Shown here: piece by piece, positions 63,794 to 64,000 of the stretch
Numbering within the stretch: position 1 is the first letter of the stretch
Layout: each line of letters opens with the position of its first letter
Source of the DNA: Pseudomonas sp. RIT623
GTDB taxonomy: Bacteria > Pseudomonadota > Gammaproteobacteria > Pseudomonadales > Pseudomonadaceae
Length of the DNA stretch: 64,000 nt
Direction of reading: 5' to 3'
Assembly: GCF_004519305.1 (NCBI RefSeq)
Contig: NZ_SOZA01000022.1
Span: forward strand, 20,022-84,021
Notes under the pieces: generated by a model
Databases searched by the model: none
What the model saw: the letters and a program-made list of their open reading frames with translations, nothing else
What the model was told of the DNA's origin: nothing
Translations under genes and position numbers: made by a program

Positions 63794-64000
63794 GCGCCCC
63801 ACTTCCAGCGACAACGGAACGCGAAACTCCTTGAGATTCAACGAGTTAAGCGAGTTCGAAGTAGCTGCAAGGGCTTCGGTTTCAAATCGAAAGCGGTGAA
63901 AAAGGTGGTTGACAGCAGGTTGTAACGCTGTATGATTCGCCTCCCGCTACGAGAGATCGCAGCGAGTCAAGTGTTTGAAGTGAAACGAAAAACTTCAAAA
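63794..64000 (+). ncRNA. Leader of a 16S-23S-5S rRNA operon, partial
   Basis: Downstream of the first promoter lies the typical pseudomonad rrn leader, with CTTGAGATTCAACGAGTTAAG and, after the second promoter, CGCTACGAGAGATCGCAGCG then repeated TTGAAGTGAAACG and AACTTCAAAA. The mature 16S gene must start beyond base 64000. The identification rests on promoter pattern and leader recall. Confidence 0.75.
63909..63936 (+). promoter_or_regulatory. rRNA operon promoter, downstream copy
   Basis: TTGACA (63909-63914) and TATGAT (63931-63936) are 16 bases apart, with a GC-rich discriminator TCGCCTCCCGCT. A second promoter about 140 bases after the first is normal for rrn operons. Confidence 0.85.

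Noticed and set aside
63464..63841. A 125-codon minus-strand frame
   Set aside because: It runs through the rhtA promoter, a degraded repeat and the rRNA promoter. No ribosome-binding site.

Overview
The window reads as chromosome of a fluorescent Pseudomonas, most likely the P. putida group. Coding density and GC are high. The gene order gloB-(methyltransferase)-rnhA-dnaQ-lysine decarboxylase, a ChrR quinone/chromate reductase, the fadDx-fadB2x-fadAx-acyl-CoA dehydrogenase-fadB1x catabolic operon, an Npp/Yej peptide importer with two binding proteins, and pseudomonad REP-type inverted repeats all fit that group. Assignments rest on motif and family recognition by eye; no database search was run.

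Layout. 1-9,400: end of a TonB-dependent siderophore receptor, several small hypothetical and membrane proteins, an AAA-type ATPase behind two AT-rich palindromes, a LuxR regulator divergent from an orphan polyamine-type binding protein, a short VgrG-like protein, a GNAT acetyltransferase, and a repeat-rich stretch (8,475-9,447). 9,448-18,380: five-gene ABC importer operon (nppA1A2BCD) and mltD. 18,481-24,772: gloB, methyltransferase, rnhA, dnaQ, lysine decarboxylase, a small conserved protein and chrR. 24,851-28,875: 2-aminoethylphosphonate degradation (phnX, phnW) with a divergent LysR regulator, then an AraC regulator. 28,966-43,650: two giant toxin-like proteins (about 1,450 and 1,535 residues) bracket the five-gene fad operon. 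The first ends in leucine-rich repeats and a NEL-type E3 ubiquitin-ligase-like domain that appears to lack the catalytic cysteine. 44,024-47,672: a zinc-ligand-poor DksA paralogue, a chemoreceptor with its sensor region at the C-terminus, and small hypothetical genes. 47,735-53,792: six-gene Sha/Mnh/Pha multisubunit Na+/H+ antiporter. 54,031-63,467: small metabolic and regulatory genes, including an EamA exporter divergent from an XRE-cupin regulator, soxR with a classical SoxR promoter, DUF3182, an M24 aminopeptidase, a lipoprotein and rhtA. 63,766-64,000: tandem promoters and leader of a ribosomal RNA operon that continues beyond the window.

How the parts work together. Most of the window is housekeeping or nutrient scavenging: siderophore, peptide, polyamine and phosphonate uptake or use, branched and short-chain acyl-CoA oxidation, and ion homeostasis. 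The accessory content lies in the two giant toxin-like genes, the mini-VgrG and the ATPase. The regulatory DNA that stands out is a 19-bp motif (two mismatches) shared by the promoters of two EamA-family exporters, one of them beside the XRE-cupin regulator gene; a SoxR box in a 19-bp spacer promoter; and a perfect 11-bp hairpin that includes the start codon of the fad operon.
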